Shown: piece after piece, positions 13,950 through 21,494 of the stretch
Numbering within the stretch: the stretch's first letter is position 1
Layout of the letters: the number at the start of each line of letters is the position of its first letter
IMG/VR virus record: IMGVR_UViG_3300044646_002624
Coordinates: 1 to 21,596 of that record
Direction: 5' to 3' (one strand)
From: a virus
DNA length: 21,596 bases
The notes under the pieces: generated by a model
Seen by the model: only the letters and a program-made list of their open reading frames with translations
The model's database searches: none
What the model was told of the DNA's origin: nothing
Made by a program: the position numbers and the translations under genes

Positions 13950-15650
13950 TTACTTTTCCCAACGCGCTCCCGATTGAGGCGCCATGGGCATCGTGCAGTC
14001 TGCATACAAGAGCTTCTGAGGTTGCCCGAGCATGTCTTGCGCCATGCGAGCGTCGGCTAGGGCGCGATCCCAAGAGTCCGCGTGCTCCACGCAGGAGATC
14101 ATGATGTCCACGGTCACCTCATCGGCCTCTTGCCCGTCACGGTGCGTGCGTCCGAGCATCTGCTCCCATGTGTCGGCGCTCGGGGGGAGCGACGTCACGA
14201 GGTTCTTGTTCCAGCGCTGCAGGTTCCGCCCCGTGGAGTTCGCGGCGACGCTGGCAATGATCGGCCCAGAACCCGACTCGATGGGCTTGCCCTTGGCATT
14301 GAGGCCCTGCGGCCCGTAGTAGGGGTGGCCGGTGAGACGGGAGAGCTCACGGGCGAAAAAGGTGTGTTCGCACCATGCGATCCCCTTCTCGCGCTCAAGC
14401 CACGCCGCGCACCAATCGAGCGCCGTGCGGTCGTGCCAGATGGCCTTGGGGTTGATCTGGAACGTGGCGCGGACGCCGTCCCACCAGTCCCATTCGTCCC
14501 GGCGGAGCTTGCCGGCGCGGACAGCGTTCGCCACCTGCAGCTCCGTGTCCAGGGTGCGGGAGTGCGAGAGGACGTCGCGAACGAACTTCGCCCACGCCTT
14601 GCGAGCGTTCAGCCAACCTTGGGGAGGCCTCGGGTCCCACACGTAGTGGAAGCCCAGGGCGAGCTCGCGCGCGTGGCGCCACACGTCCACGGCTTGCGTG
14701 AGAGCCCAACCATCGGGCGTTTCCATTTCCGAGCGGAGCTTGGCGAAGTGGCGATCGGTGTCCGCATTCCCGGGGACCACGTGCCCCTCGAGGTAGAGGG
14801 AGCAAGAGACCTGATCGCCACCGGATGAAACGACGCCGGGGGTGTCCACGAGGCGCCGGTGGAACGCTTTCCGCGCGGTCTCCAGGGCGGTCTCCCCCTT
14901 GTCCTCGGGGGTCGCGAGTGTGAGCAGCGCACCCGGGTGAACGCGCAGGAGGGGGTTCACCTTCTCGTCCAGGCATGAGGCCCATTCCTCGAGTTCGGAG
15001 TCCACGAGGGGGACGGGGGCGTTGTCGCGGTGGGTCCACTCGATGAGGTGGGCGAAGTCCCGGAGGGATCGCTTGAGGATCGAGCCGGACATCACGAGCA
15101 CGCGCGTCTCCGGGTTCTCGCGGAGGTACCGCGTGAGGCGGCGCGTGACTCCCGCGCGCTTGTTCTTCGCGCGGTGACCTTCGTCGAGGATGAGGAAGTC
15201 GGGCTTCACGAAGTCGAGGAAGGCCGCGCTCTGCACGCGCCCGAGCATCTCGTAGGAGACGATCCGCAGGCTCGCGGGGATCTGCCAGTGCTGCGTGAGG
15301 GAGGCCCGCTCCCGGTCGGTCTTGGCCACGAGGGACGCAGGGAGAACGAGGAGCGGCTTCTTCGCGTCGACCATCAACGGAGCGAGGAGGGAGAGGAGCG
15401 TCTTCCCGCCGCCCACACGAATGGGCGCGAAGAGGCCGCGCACCTGTCGGAGCTCCGCGAGGGCTTGAGCCTGAATCGGGCGGAGGGTCATGGTTCCGCC
15501 GGATTTCTTGAGTTCCCGGGTGAGCTTCTCCACGAGCCCTTCGGGCACGGGCCCACGTCGGGGGATGGCTTCAATGCGGCGGAAGTCCGCGGTGCGTTCG
15601 ATCGCGCGCTTCTGGAACGTGCGAGCCGCCTGGTCTTGCCAGAAGCTCAC
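13950..15650 (-). CDS. SNF2-like superfamily 2 helicase/ATPase
   Basis: The protein has 566 residues from GTG 15650, which overlaps the stop of the methyltransferase (GTGA) and has GGGGAGG 8 nt upstream. Q-like motif TLRPIQAQAL at ~55-64 is followed by Walker A RVGGGKTLLSLL (~78-89), Walker B FLILDEGHRAKN (~152-163) with the DEGH box, and motif III-like VLVMSGS (~184-190). Near the C-terminus, IASVAANSTGRNLQRW corresponds to motif V and QMLGRTHRDGQEADEV (~497-512) to motif VI. It is a compact two-lobed DNA translocase/helicase as found in phage replication modules. The frame stays open upstream to 16037, but only inside the methyltransferase gene. The middle insertion between lobes is about 200 residues and otherwise unassigned. 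Confidence 0.82.
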   Translation of the reverse strand: MSFWQDQAARTFQKRAIERTADFRRIEAIPRRGPVPEGLVEKLTRELKKSGGTMTLRPIQAQALAELRQVRGLFAPIRVGGGKTLLSLLAPLMVDAKKPLLVLPASLVAKTDRERASLTQHWQIPASLRIVSYEMLGRVQSAAFLDFVKPDFLILDEGHRAKNKRAGVTRRLTRYLRENPETRVLVMSGSILKRSLRDFAHLIEWTHRDNAPVPLVDSELEEWASCLDEKVNPLLRVHPGALLTLATPEDKGETALETARKAFHRRLVDTPGVVSSGGDQVSCSLYLEGHVVPGNADTDRHFAKLRSEMETPDGWALTQAVDVWRHARELALGFHYVWDPRPPQGWLNARKAWAKFVRDVLSHSRTLDTELQVANAVRAGKLRRDEWDWWDGVRATFQINPKAIWHDRTALDWCAAWLEREKGIAWCEHTFFARELSRLTGHPYYGPQGLNAKGKPIESGSGPIIASVAANSTGRNLQRWNKNLVTSLPPSADTWEQMLGRTHRDGQEADEVTVDIMISCVEHADSWDRALADARMAQDMLGQPQKLLYADCTMPMAPQSGARWEK

Positions 15651-16909
15651 GCCGCCAACCTCCCCGCCGGCCGGTGCATGTTCGCCCGCGCGATGGCCGC
15701 CGCAAGCGGAGGGCACACCGAGTTGCCGCACATGCGTACCTGCGCGGTGATCGAGAGGGCCTTTCCCTCGAAGGTCGGATCGATCACGTAGTCGTCGCGG
15801 AACCCCTGGGCTCGGAAGAGCTCCCGAGGGGTGAGCATGCGCATGCCGATGTCCGTGATCTCCAGGCCCTTGGGGTCTACCCCGAACCGCTCGAGGAACG
15901 CGCGTACCTGGGCACGGCGGGGCCCGTTCACTTCGACCGTCAAGAGCGAGTGGTGGTCCTGCGTCGTGATCGTCGAGAGCGGCGCCCGGAGAGACGCTCC
16001 GGTGCCCTCGTGGCCGCCGTAGTGCTTGGCGATGCACGCGTACACGAGCCCGTGCTTCTGCCCGCCCGCCACGACCGTTCCAAGGGGCTTCTTGAGGTCA
16101 AGCACCCGTGGGGCCTGTCCCTTCCGCTCCCCGTAGCTCGTCTGGATGAGCGCGGCGGCGCCCTCGGGTACGAGCACGGGGTGCTGCGCGTCGAGGACGT
16201 GCTTTTGAATCGCCCGGGCGATGCGCGCGAGCGTCTTATCCGCGAGGGGCTTCTTCCGGTCGAAGATCGAGCGGACGGGGGTCGTCCAGTCGATGCACTC
16301 ACTCGCCGTTCGGTAGGGGACGAGCCCCGGGCCGTGCGTGGGCTCGGGCCAAACGATGGGCTCGCCGTCACACCGGGCGACTACGAAGAGGCGCTTGCGC
16401 GAGGTGGGCGCGCCGTAGTGATGTGCCTGCAGTTCGCGCCACTCGACCGCGTACCCAGCGCGTTCGAGTTGCCGCACCCACGTGCGAAAGGACTTACCCT
16501 TACGCTTCGGGCACGGCTTCCCGTTCGCGAGGAGAGGGCCCCACGTCTTGAACTCGGGGACGTTCTCCACGATGATCACACGGGGCTTCACCGCGCGAGC
16601 CCAGCGCACGCCCACGCTTGCGAGCGAGCGAATCTTCGCGCTCTTCGGCTTCCCACCCTTCGCTCGGGAGAAGTGGGTGCAGTTCGGTGAGAGCCAGAGG
16701 AGGCCCATGGGCCGGCCGCCGGTGGCCTCCTCGGGATCGATCTCGTAGATGTCCGAGCGATAGTGCTTCGTGCCCGGGTGGTTGGCCTCGTGCATCGCCA
16801 GGGCCATCGCATCGTGATTGATCGCGAAGTGCGGCGGGAGGCCGGCGAGGGTCAAGCCTTCGCTCGCACCCCCGCCGCCCGCGAAGCCATCGCCCACGAG
16901 CTCCTTCAC
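15647..16909 (-). CDS. DNA (cytosine-5) methyltransferase
   Basis: The protein has 420 residues and a GTG start directly after the stop of the pentapeptide gene. Motif I is DGFAGGGGASEGL (SAM binding). Motif IV is LWLSPNCTHFSRAKGG, with catalytic Cys77 in an SPNC form instead of the usual PPC. Motif VI is VIIVENVPEF with Glu115, motif VIII is GAPTSRKRLF with Arg171/Arg173, and motif X near the end is MCGNSVCPPLAAAIA. A target-recognition region lies at ~220-340. The SPxCTHFS form is common in phage solitary methylases, which protect phage DNA from host restriction or mark it. No cognate restriction enzyme gene is visible beside it. Translation of the helicase downstream is coupled by a GTGA overlap. 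Confidence 0.9.
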   Translation of the reverse strand: MKELVGDGFAGGGGASEGLTLAGLPPHFAINHDAMALAMHEANHPGTKHYRSDIYEIDPEEATGGRPMGLLWLSPNCTHFSRAKGGKPKSAKIRSLASVGVRWARAVKPRVIIVENVPEFKTWGPLLANGKPCPKRKGKSFRTWVRQLERAGYAVEWRELQAHHYGAPTSRKRLFVVARCDGEPIVWPEPTHGPGLVPYRTASECIDWTTPVRSIFDRKKPLADKTLARIARAIQKHVLDAQHPVLVPEGAAALIQTSYGERKGQAPRVLDLKKPLGTVVAGGQKHGLVYACIAKHYGGHEGTGASLRAPLSTITTQDHHSLLTVEVNGPRRAQVRAFLERFGVDPKGLEITDIGMRMLTPRELFRAQGFRDDYVIDPTFEGKALSITAQVRMCGNSVCPPLAAAIARANMHRPAGRLAA

Positions 16910-17797
16910 TTACGCTTCCACCCGAAGAGACTTCTTGGGCTTGATCTCGGTGGCGAGGTCCACGACCGAAGGCACCCGAGCGCGATAGTCCTCGAGCCAC
17001 GAAGCGGCCCAGAAGTATGCCTGCGCAGCGGCCGGGTTCGTCTCCGGGGTATCGCCCCGATTGATCCGCGCGAACCACATCTCCGCGGGCCGGCTCGAAT
17101 CCCGAGGGAGGCCCTTCAGGCCGTTGCGATCGAGTGTGCCTACGAGGCACGCGCAATCCCCATCGCCGTAGGTCGAGCCGTCGACCTTGCCCGTGCGCAA
17201 CGCGGTGAGCAGGCCTGGCACCTCGCCCGGTGCGAGTTCGAGGATCTTGTGGATGTCCTCGCGGAACTTCGCAAAGTATTCCTCGACGCCTTTCGTGCCC
17301 CCGAGGTTGGCGCCATAGAGGTTGGCGCCATAGAGGTCGGCGCCCCCGAGGTCGGCGCCATAGAGGTTGGCGCTTCGGAGGTTGGCGCTTCGGAGGTCGG
17401 CGCTTCGGAGGTTGGCGCTTCGGAGGTTGGCGCTTCGGAGGTCGGCGCTTCGGAGGTCGGCGCTTCGGAGGTCGGCGCTTCGGAGGTTGGCGCCCCCGAG
17501 GTCGGCGCCCCCGAGGTCGGCGCCATAGAGGTTGGCGCCATAGAGGTTGGCGCTTCGGAGGTTGGCGCTTCGGAGGTCGGCGCTTCGGAGGTCGGCGCTT
17601 CGGAGGTCGGCGCCCCCGAGGTTGGCGCCCCCGAGGTTGGCGCCCCCGAGGTCGGCGCCATAGAGGTTGGCGCTTCGGAGGTTGGCGCCCCCGAGGTCGG
17701 CGCCCCCACGCAAAGCCTCCAAGATGGCCTCACGCAAAGTCAAATGCTCGGAGCGGTGAAGAACTGCTTCCGTGTAGCGGTGCTTGATTTCGATCAT
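16910..17797 (-). CDS. Pentapeptide-repeat protein with conserved phage-type C-terminal domain
   Basis: The protein has 295 residues from ATG 17797 (AGGAAGGA upstream). Residues 31-165 are 27 uninterrupted pentapeptides, each an A-D/N-L triplet preceded by only GG, RS or YG. Such repeats make a right-handed square beta-helix of about seven coils; DNA-mimicking relatives such as MfpA and Qnr bind gyrase, but a gyrase role here is only an analogy. The C-terminal ~130 residues contain LAPGEVPGLLTALRTGKVDG, GDCACLVGTLDRNGLKGL and RINRGDTPETNPAA, a block that accompanies pentapeptide repeats in other phage proteins and has no known function. The long repetitive frames on the plus strand here are shadows. 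Confidence 0.8.
   Translation of the reverse strand: MIEIKHRYTEAVLHRSEHLTLREAILEALRGGADLGGANLRSANLYGADLGGANLGGANLGGADLRSADLRSADLRSANLRSANLYGANLYGADLGGADLGGANLRSADLRSADLRSADLRSANLRSANLRSADLRSANLRSANLYGADLGGADLYGANLYGANLGGTKGVEEYFAKFREDIHKILELAPGEVPGLLTALRTGKVDGSTYGDGDCACLVGTLDRNGLKGLPRDSSRPAEMWFARINRGDTPETNPAAAQAYFWAASWLEDYRARVPSVVDLATEIKPKKSLRVEA
17303..17707 (-). repeat. 15-bp coding minisatellite, 27 units
   Basis: Each unit is 15 bp and encodes one pentapeptide. Units differ almost only in a six-base block (GG, RS or YG codons) and in one base giving Asp or Asn. Synonymous positions are otherwise uniform, which implies recent expansion or homogenisation. Runs such as eight RS units in a row suggest slippage or unequal recombination. 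Confidence 0.95.
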
Positions 17798-17813
17798 GGT
17801 CTGGTCCTTCCTT

Positions 17814-19106
17814 TCAGTGTCCGACGACGACGTAGGCCGCCCGGGATTCGAGAGCTGCGAGGCACGCGGAGCCCTCGGGGGTGCGCGTGGAGAGGGTGAT
17901 TGCGTCGTGCTCCTCGGCCAGCTTCGCGACCGCGAGCGAGAGCACGCCGGGGCCCTTGCCGTATCCGATGAAGCGGAAGTCCTCGACACCGCCCGTCTCC
18001 GGGTCCGCCTTGATGATGCCGCGAGCTTGCTCCACGAGCGTGGAGAGACGAGTCACCGAGCGACCACGCACGGGCTCGCAGTCGACGTAGAGAGCGAAGG
18101 CACCTACGCCCGCCTGCACGGGGGTGACCTTCTCCGCCTTCTTCGTGGTGCGCTTGGGCTTCTCGGCGGGGGCTTCGGGCGCGCCGGCCTCTTCGGGCAC
18201 GGGGCACGGCGGGAGAGCACTCTCCGGCGGGTTGATCGGGACGGGATCGAGCGCGGGGGGCGCGTCGTCCTCCACGGGAGCGGGCGCCTTGGGCGCAACA
18301 ACATCCTTACGAGCCTGGAGAGACGAGAGAAAAGATCCGGACATGACAGATTTCAACCTTTCAGCGGGGGACAAGTTGCAACGTGAGCGATGTGGACAGC
18401 CCCCAAAGGCCTCACACGCGTTCGCATTCGGAGGGAGAGAGAGAGCCGCTGGCTTCGCCCGGTGCAGCTCGGTGAGTTCGTGCGCAACGCCTTCGATCAC
18501 CGGCATGACCTGCGCGGCGTGCTCTCGGGTGACCTCCACCTCTACGGGCCTGGCGACCTTTGAGCCCTTCGTCGGGAGGTAGAGCCAACGAAGGCGCACC
18601 AAATCGGTGCCGTAGAAGTCGAGGTGATCCTGGGCGTAAAGGATGGCCTGCGTGTCCCAGAGGAGATCGTCGGACGTCTTCGCGTACCGCAGGTTCCCCG
18701 TGCTCTTGTGATCGTGCACGAGCCCGGGCATCTCCACGTCCTTGAAGCCCTGGTAGAGGAAGCCCGTGCGCAGCGATTGCACGACGAACGAACCCTCGAC
18801 CACAAGACCGGGCGAGAGAGGATCGGGAATGTGTCCGAGGGCGGCTTGCGCGATGGCGCCGCTCTCGTCCACGGTTCCGTCCTCGTGGACGAACGTGAAC
18901 GAACCGCCCTTGAGGTGCGTCTCGAGTTGCTTGTGCACACGAGAGCCCAAGAGGGCGTTCGGATGCGCGGGAGTCTCTACGCCTTCGATGTACTTGAAGG
19001 CCCACTTACGTGCACACTGCAAAAACGTCTCGATCTGAGACGCGGAAAAGCAGGGCACGTTCCGGTGCACGGTAGGTGCATAGGTAAACCACATGACGGC
19101 GCGCAT
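17814..19106 (-). CDS. Cas4/RecB-like PD-(D/E)XK nuclease fused to an extra C-terminal domain
   Basis: The protein has 430 residues from ATG 19106; ATG 19094 and a GTG at 19070 are alternatives, and earlier starts would overlap the operator. FSASQIETFLQCARKWAFKYI begins the fold in two parts. GSRVHKQLETHL follows, then GFKDVEMPGLVHDHKST with Asp123, Asp132 and Lys134 as probable catalytic residues, and DTQAILYA as the Q-x-x-x-Y motif. One N-terminal Cys (31) and three C-terminal ones (231, 237, 243, in CEAFGGCPHRSRC) fit a 4Fe-4S cluster as in Cas4/AddB. A Pro/Ala/Lys linker then leads to ~105 unassigned residues (GAFALYVDCEP, FRFIGYGKGPGVLSLAVAKL, TPEGSACLAAL). It may process DNA ends in phage recombination. 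It heads the minus operon with the MTase and helicase. Confidence 0.78.
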   Translation of the reverse strand: MRAVMWFTYAPTVHRNVPCFSASQIETFLQCARKWAFKYIEGVETPAHPNALLGSRVHKQLETHLKGGSFTFVHEDGTVDESGAIAQAALGHIPDPLSPGLVVEGSFVVQSLRTGFLYQGFKDVEMPGLVHDHKSTGNLRYAKTSDDLLWDTQAILYAQDHLDFYGTDLVRLRWLYLPTKGSKVARPVEVEVTREHAAQVMPVIEGVAHELTELHRAKPAALSLPPNANACEAFGGCPHRSRCNLSPAERLKSVMSGSFLSSLQARKDVVAPKAPAPVEDDAPPALDPVPINPPESALPPCPVPEEAGAPEAPAEKPKRTTKKAEKVTPVQAGVGAFALYVDCEPVRGRSVTRLSTLVEQARGIIKADPETGGVEDFRFIGYGKGPGVLSLAVAKLAEEHDAITLSTRTPEGSACLAALESRAAYVVVGH

Positions 19107-19148
19107 CGCGGCTCTCGCGAGCGCGCGGTCCCTTTCGACAAGGGGTAT

Positions 19149-19169
19149 ATAGTCACACCGTGCGCCGAA
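19149..19169 (-). promoter_or_regulatory. Palindromic operator copy 4, nuclease side of the divergent region
   Basis: The left arm is ATAGTCACAC, the centre C is at 19159, and the right arm GTGCGCCGAA is less symmetrical. Read toward the nuclease gene it continues as GTGTGACTATATACC, with TATATA as a good -10 candidate. The centre is 53 bp from ATG 19106. Confidence 0.6.
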
Positions 19170-19178
19170 CGCACACAA

Positions 19179-19199
19179 TTTTTCTCACCGTGCGAATAA
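19179..19199 (+). promoter_or_regulatory. Palindromic operator copy 5, PrimPol side of the divergent region
   Basis: The left arm is TTTTTCTCAC, the centre C is at 19189, and the right arm is GTGCGAATAA. The inverse of the right arm, TTATTCGCAC, differs from the left arm at two of ten positions. Its centre is exactly 30 bp from that of copy 4, about three DNA turns, so both could be bound on the same face. AATAAT at the right arm is a -10 candidate for the PrimPol-helicase gene. Confidence 0.65.
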
Positions 19200-19236
19200 T
19201 TGTTCTTTCGGGGCCCTTTTTGCCTAGCTTGCCCTG

Positions 19237-21366
19237 GTGACTCGCTTCCCCCTGCACCCGGTCCGCGATGGCGTCTGCACATGTCACGAGGGCGCCGAGT
19301 GTGAACGACCCGGGAAGCACCCCATGGTCCTCTGGGGCTCCCTCGAGAAGGGGGAGAACGTCGAAGGCCCCGAGGGGTGTGGATACGGCCTCGCGACGGG
19401 CGCACGGAGCGATTGCTTCGTTGTCGACTGCGACACGCCGGAGAGCGTCGCTCTCTTCCTCGGGTGCAATCCGCCGCCGACGCGCACGGTGCGCACACCA
19501 CGCGGGGGAGCACACTTCTACTTCCAGTGGCCCGGGTGGGCGGTGCGCTGCTCTCAGAAGGAGATCGACGCCGACGTGGACATCCGCGGCGACGGCGGCT
19601 TCGTCGTGCTCCCGGGGAGCGCGCATCGGAACGGAGGCTCTTACGTGCTCGCGGAGGGTACCGAGGAGATCGCCCCGGCGCCCGAGTGGCTTCTCTCGTG
19701 GGACGGCCTCCGCCGGCGGGAACGCGTCTCCCCCGAGGGCACGCTCGAACCCGTGGACGTCGCCACGCCCGAGGGGATCGAGGCCCTCGAGGAGGCTCGC
19801 GCATACCTCGCGACCGTCGCCCCGTGCATCGAGGGCAAGGGCGGGGACATGCACCTTTGGTACGTGGCGCTCCGTCTCATGCGCACCCTACGCCTGCCCC
19901 TCGAGGTGGCCTTCGAGGAGCTCGCGCCGTTCAACGCCCGGTGCGAACCTCCTTGGGATACGAACATCCTGCGAAGAAAGCTCGAAGAAGCCCGGGACCA
20001 TGCGGAGCGCCCGCCGGGGGAATGGCTTCGCCCGTCATTCGTCGCGCGCCTCGTGGCCAAGAGCGAGGCTGCGCGCATCGTCCCGCCGAGAGAGGAAGCG
20101 CCCCCGCGGCGGAAGAAGAACCCGGCGCACAAGCACACCTACGAGGTGACCACCCTCGCGCCCAACCCGATGATCTCCAAGGGGCGCCTCACCGACGTCA
20201 TCACCTACCTCTCCACCGACGCGTGGGAAGGCGTGCTGCAGTACGACGCCTTTGCCGGTCACCCCCTGGCGGTCGACCCGCCGATCGCTCTCCGTGCCGA
20301 GCAAGGGACCCTGGCGCAGAGCGACGCGACCTCCGTCCGCGCGCTCCTCGAGCACCAAGGTATCGCCGTGGGGAAGGACCTCGCCTTCGACGCCCTCGAG
20401 GCGGTCTGCTACGCGAACAAGTTCGATCCCCTCAAGGAGCACATCCTCGCCCTTCCGCCCGGGGACCCGAAGATCCTCGAAGGCCTCGCCGCGCGGCTCT
20501 TCGGCGCCACCGAGCACATCGAGGAAGTCTTCTTCCGCAAGTTCCTCATGGGTTCGATCGCCCGCGCCCTGGTCCCCGGGTGCAAGTTCGACGAAATGCT
20601 CATCCTCTCCGGCGAAGGCGGCGCAAGGAAGAGCACCTTCGCGGAGGTCCTCTGCCAAGAGATCGCCTGGTTCTGCGACGCCCTCCCGGCCCTCGACACG
20701 GACAACGTGATCCGACAACTCCAAGGCAAGTGGATCGTCGAGGTCGCGGAGCTCGCGGCGACCAAGAGGAGTGACATCGAGACGCAGAAAGCCTTCACCT
20801 CGCGCCGCTCCGACCGCTTCACGCAGAAGTATGAGCGCCATGCGGAGGACCACCCGCGCCGGTGCGTCTTCCTCGGGACGACGAACGACCAAGAGATCCT
20901 CTTCGACACGAACGGCAACCGCCGTTACTGGTGCATCGAAGTGCGCCTCGCGGAAATCCCCATCGACTGGTTCCGCGAGCACCGAGATCAGATCCTCGCC
21001 GCCGCCCGGGACCTCTACCTATCAGGGGAGCCGCTCTACCTCTCCCCCGAGGAGAAGGTCCTCGCCCGGGAGCAGACGCACCAGTTCGAGGTCTCGGACA
21101 CCTGGACGGAGAAGCTCGCCGAATACTGCGCGGGGAAGGACGAGGTCAAGGTCTCGCGCGCGCTCGCCTTCCTCGGGGTGCCTATCGAGCGGCAAGGGGT
21201 GGCGGAGCAACGGCGCGTCGGCGGGTGTCTGCGCATGCTCGGGTGCTCGCGGAAGGTCAATCGCGGGACTCAGGGGACGAGGTTGCGTGTGTGGGTGCCG
21301 CCCGATGAGCTCCGGGCGGCGAAGCCGAGCGGCGCCGTGGTGGCGTTCGACAGACAGCCAGGATGA
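19237..21366 (+). CDS. PrimPol-helicase (archaeo-eukaryotic primase plus VirE/D5-like ATPase)
   Basis: The protein has 709 residues from GTG 19237. Residues ~1-150 form the bifunctional primase/polymerase domain: FPLHPVRDG, GKHP, GYGLATGARSDCFVVDCDTP with the catalytic acidic pair, RTPRGGAHFYF and VDIRGDGGFVVLPGSAH. Residues ~430-620 form a VirE/D5-type SF3-like ATPase: EEVFFRKFLMGSIARALVPG, Walker A LSGEGGARKSTF, IVEVAELA as Walker B, and FLGTTNDQEILFDTNGNRRYW as the sensor region. In the P-loop the residue before Lys is Arg instead of the usual Gly. The protein should unwind and prime phage DNA. It is divergent from the nuclease operon, with a terminator and possible origin iterons after it. 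Confidence 0.9.
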   Translation: MTRFPLHPVRDGVCTCHEGAECERPGKHPMVLWGSLEKGENVEGPEGCGYGLATGARSDCFVVDCDTPESVALFLGCNPPPTRTVRTPRGGAHFYFQWPGWAVRCSQKEIDADVDIRGDGGFVVLPGSAHRNGGSYVLAEGTEEIAPAPEWLLSWDGLRRRERVSPEGTLEPVDVATPEGIEALEEARAYLATVAPCIEGKGGDMHLWYVALRLMRTLRLPLEVAFEELAPFNARCEPPWDTNILRRKLEEARDHAERPPGEWLRPSFVARLVAKSEAARIVPPREEAPPRRKKNPAHKHTYEVTTLAPNPMISKGRLTDVITYLSTDAWEGVLQYDAFAGHPLAVDPPIALRAEQGTLAQSDATSVRALLEHQGIAVGKDLAFDALEAVCYANKFDPLKEHILALPPGDPKILEGLAARLFGATEHIEEVFFRKFLMGSIARALVPGCKFDEMLILSGEGGARKSTFAEVLCQEIAWFCDALPALDTDNVIRQLQGKWIVEVAELAATKRSDIETQKAFTSRRSDRFTQKYERHAEDHPRRCVFLGTTNDQEILFDTNGNRRYWCIEVRLAEIPIDWFREHRDQILAAARDLYLSGEPLYLSPEEKVLAREQTHQFEVSDTWTEKLAEYCAGKDEVKVSRALAFLGVPIERQGVAEQRRVGGCLRMLGCSRKVNRGTQGTRLRVWVPPDELRAAKPSGAVVAFDRQPG

Positions 21367-21392
21367 GCGAGGGCCCCGAAAGGGGCCTTCGT
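21367..21392 (+). terminator. Probable intrinsic terminator after the PrimPol-helicase
   Basis: GGCCCC-GAAA-GGGGCC forms a tetraloop hairpin that extends outward with A-U and G-U pairs. It begins directly after the stop codon. The following bases, CGTTTG, are only weakly U-rich, so termination may be partial. Confidence 0.6.
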
Positions 21393-21398
21393 CGTTTG

Positions 21399-21494
21399 TG
21401 GATCACGTGCGTGGATCACTGGTTCTCGCGGATTGTGATCCATTGGTTCCTTTGGAGTTACGAGGGGTTGCCGTGCGTTGGATCACTTGATCAC
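21399..21494. repeat. Iteron cluster TGGATCAC, possible replication origin
   Basis: TGGATCAC occurs at 21399-21406, 21412-21419 and 21479-21486, and inverted at 21435-21442. The variant TTGATCAC follows at 21487-21494. Two copies share the longer context CGTGCGT(T)GGATCACT. Repeated short sites in an intergenic, locally A/T-richer stretch next to a replicative PrimPol-helicase fit an iteron origin or a regulator-binding array. Confidence 0.5.

Noticed and set aside
17303-17707. CRISPR array
   Set aside because: The repeats are contiguous 15-mers without spacers and keep an open reading frame.
16763-17899. Plus-strand 378-aa ORF with GASEVGASEV repeats, and the minus-strand out-of-frame APTSEAPTS repeat ORF
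   Set aside because: Both are other-frame shadows of the 15-bp minisatellite; only the A-D/N-L frame gives a known fold and a coherent C-terminal domain.
13950-19106. Nuclease, methyltransferase and SNF2-like helicase together as a DISARM-, BREX- or restriction-like defence system
   Set aside because: No PLD-type nuclease, PglX/PglZ, DrmB-like or specificity subunit is present. The genes lie in a replication module with polymerase, PrimPol and an OB-like protein, and each type is common in phage replication or anti-restriction.
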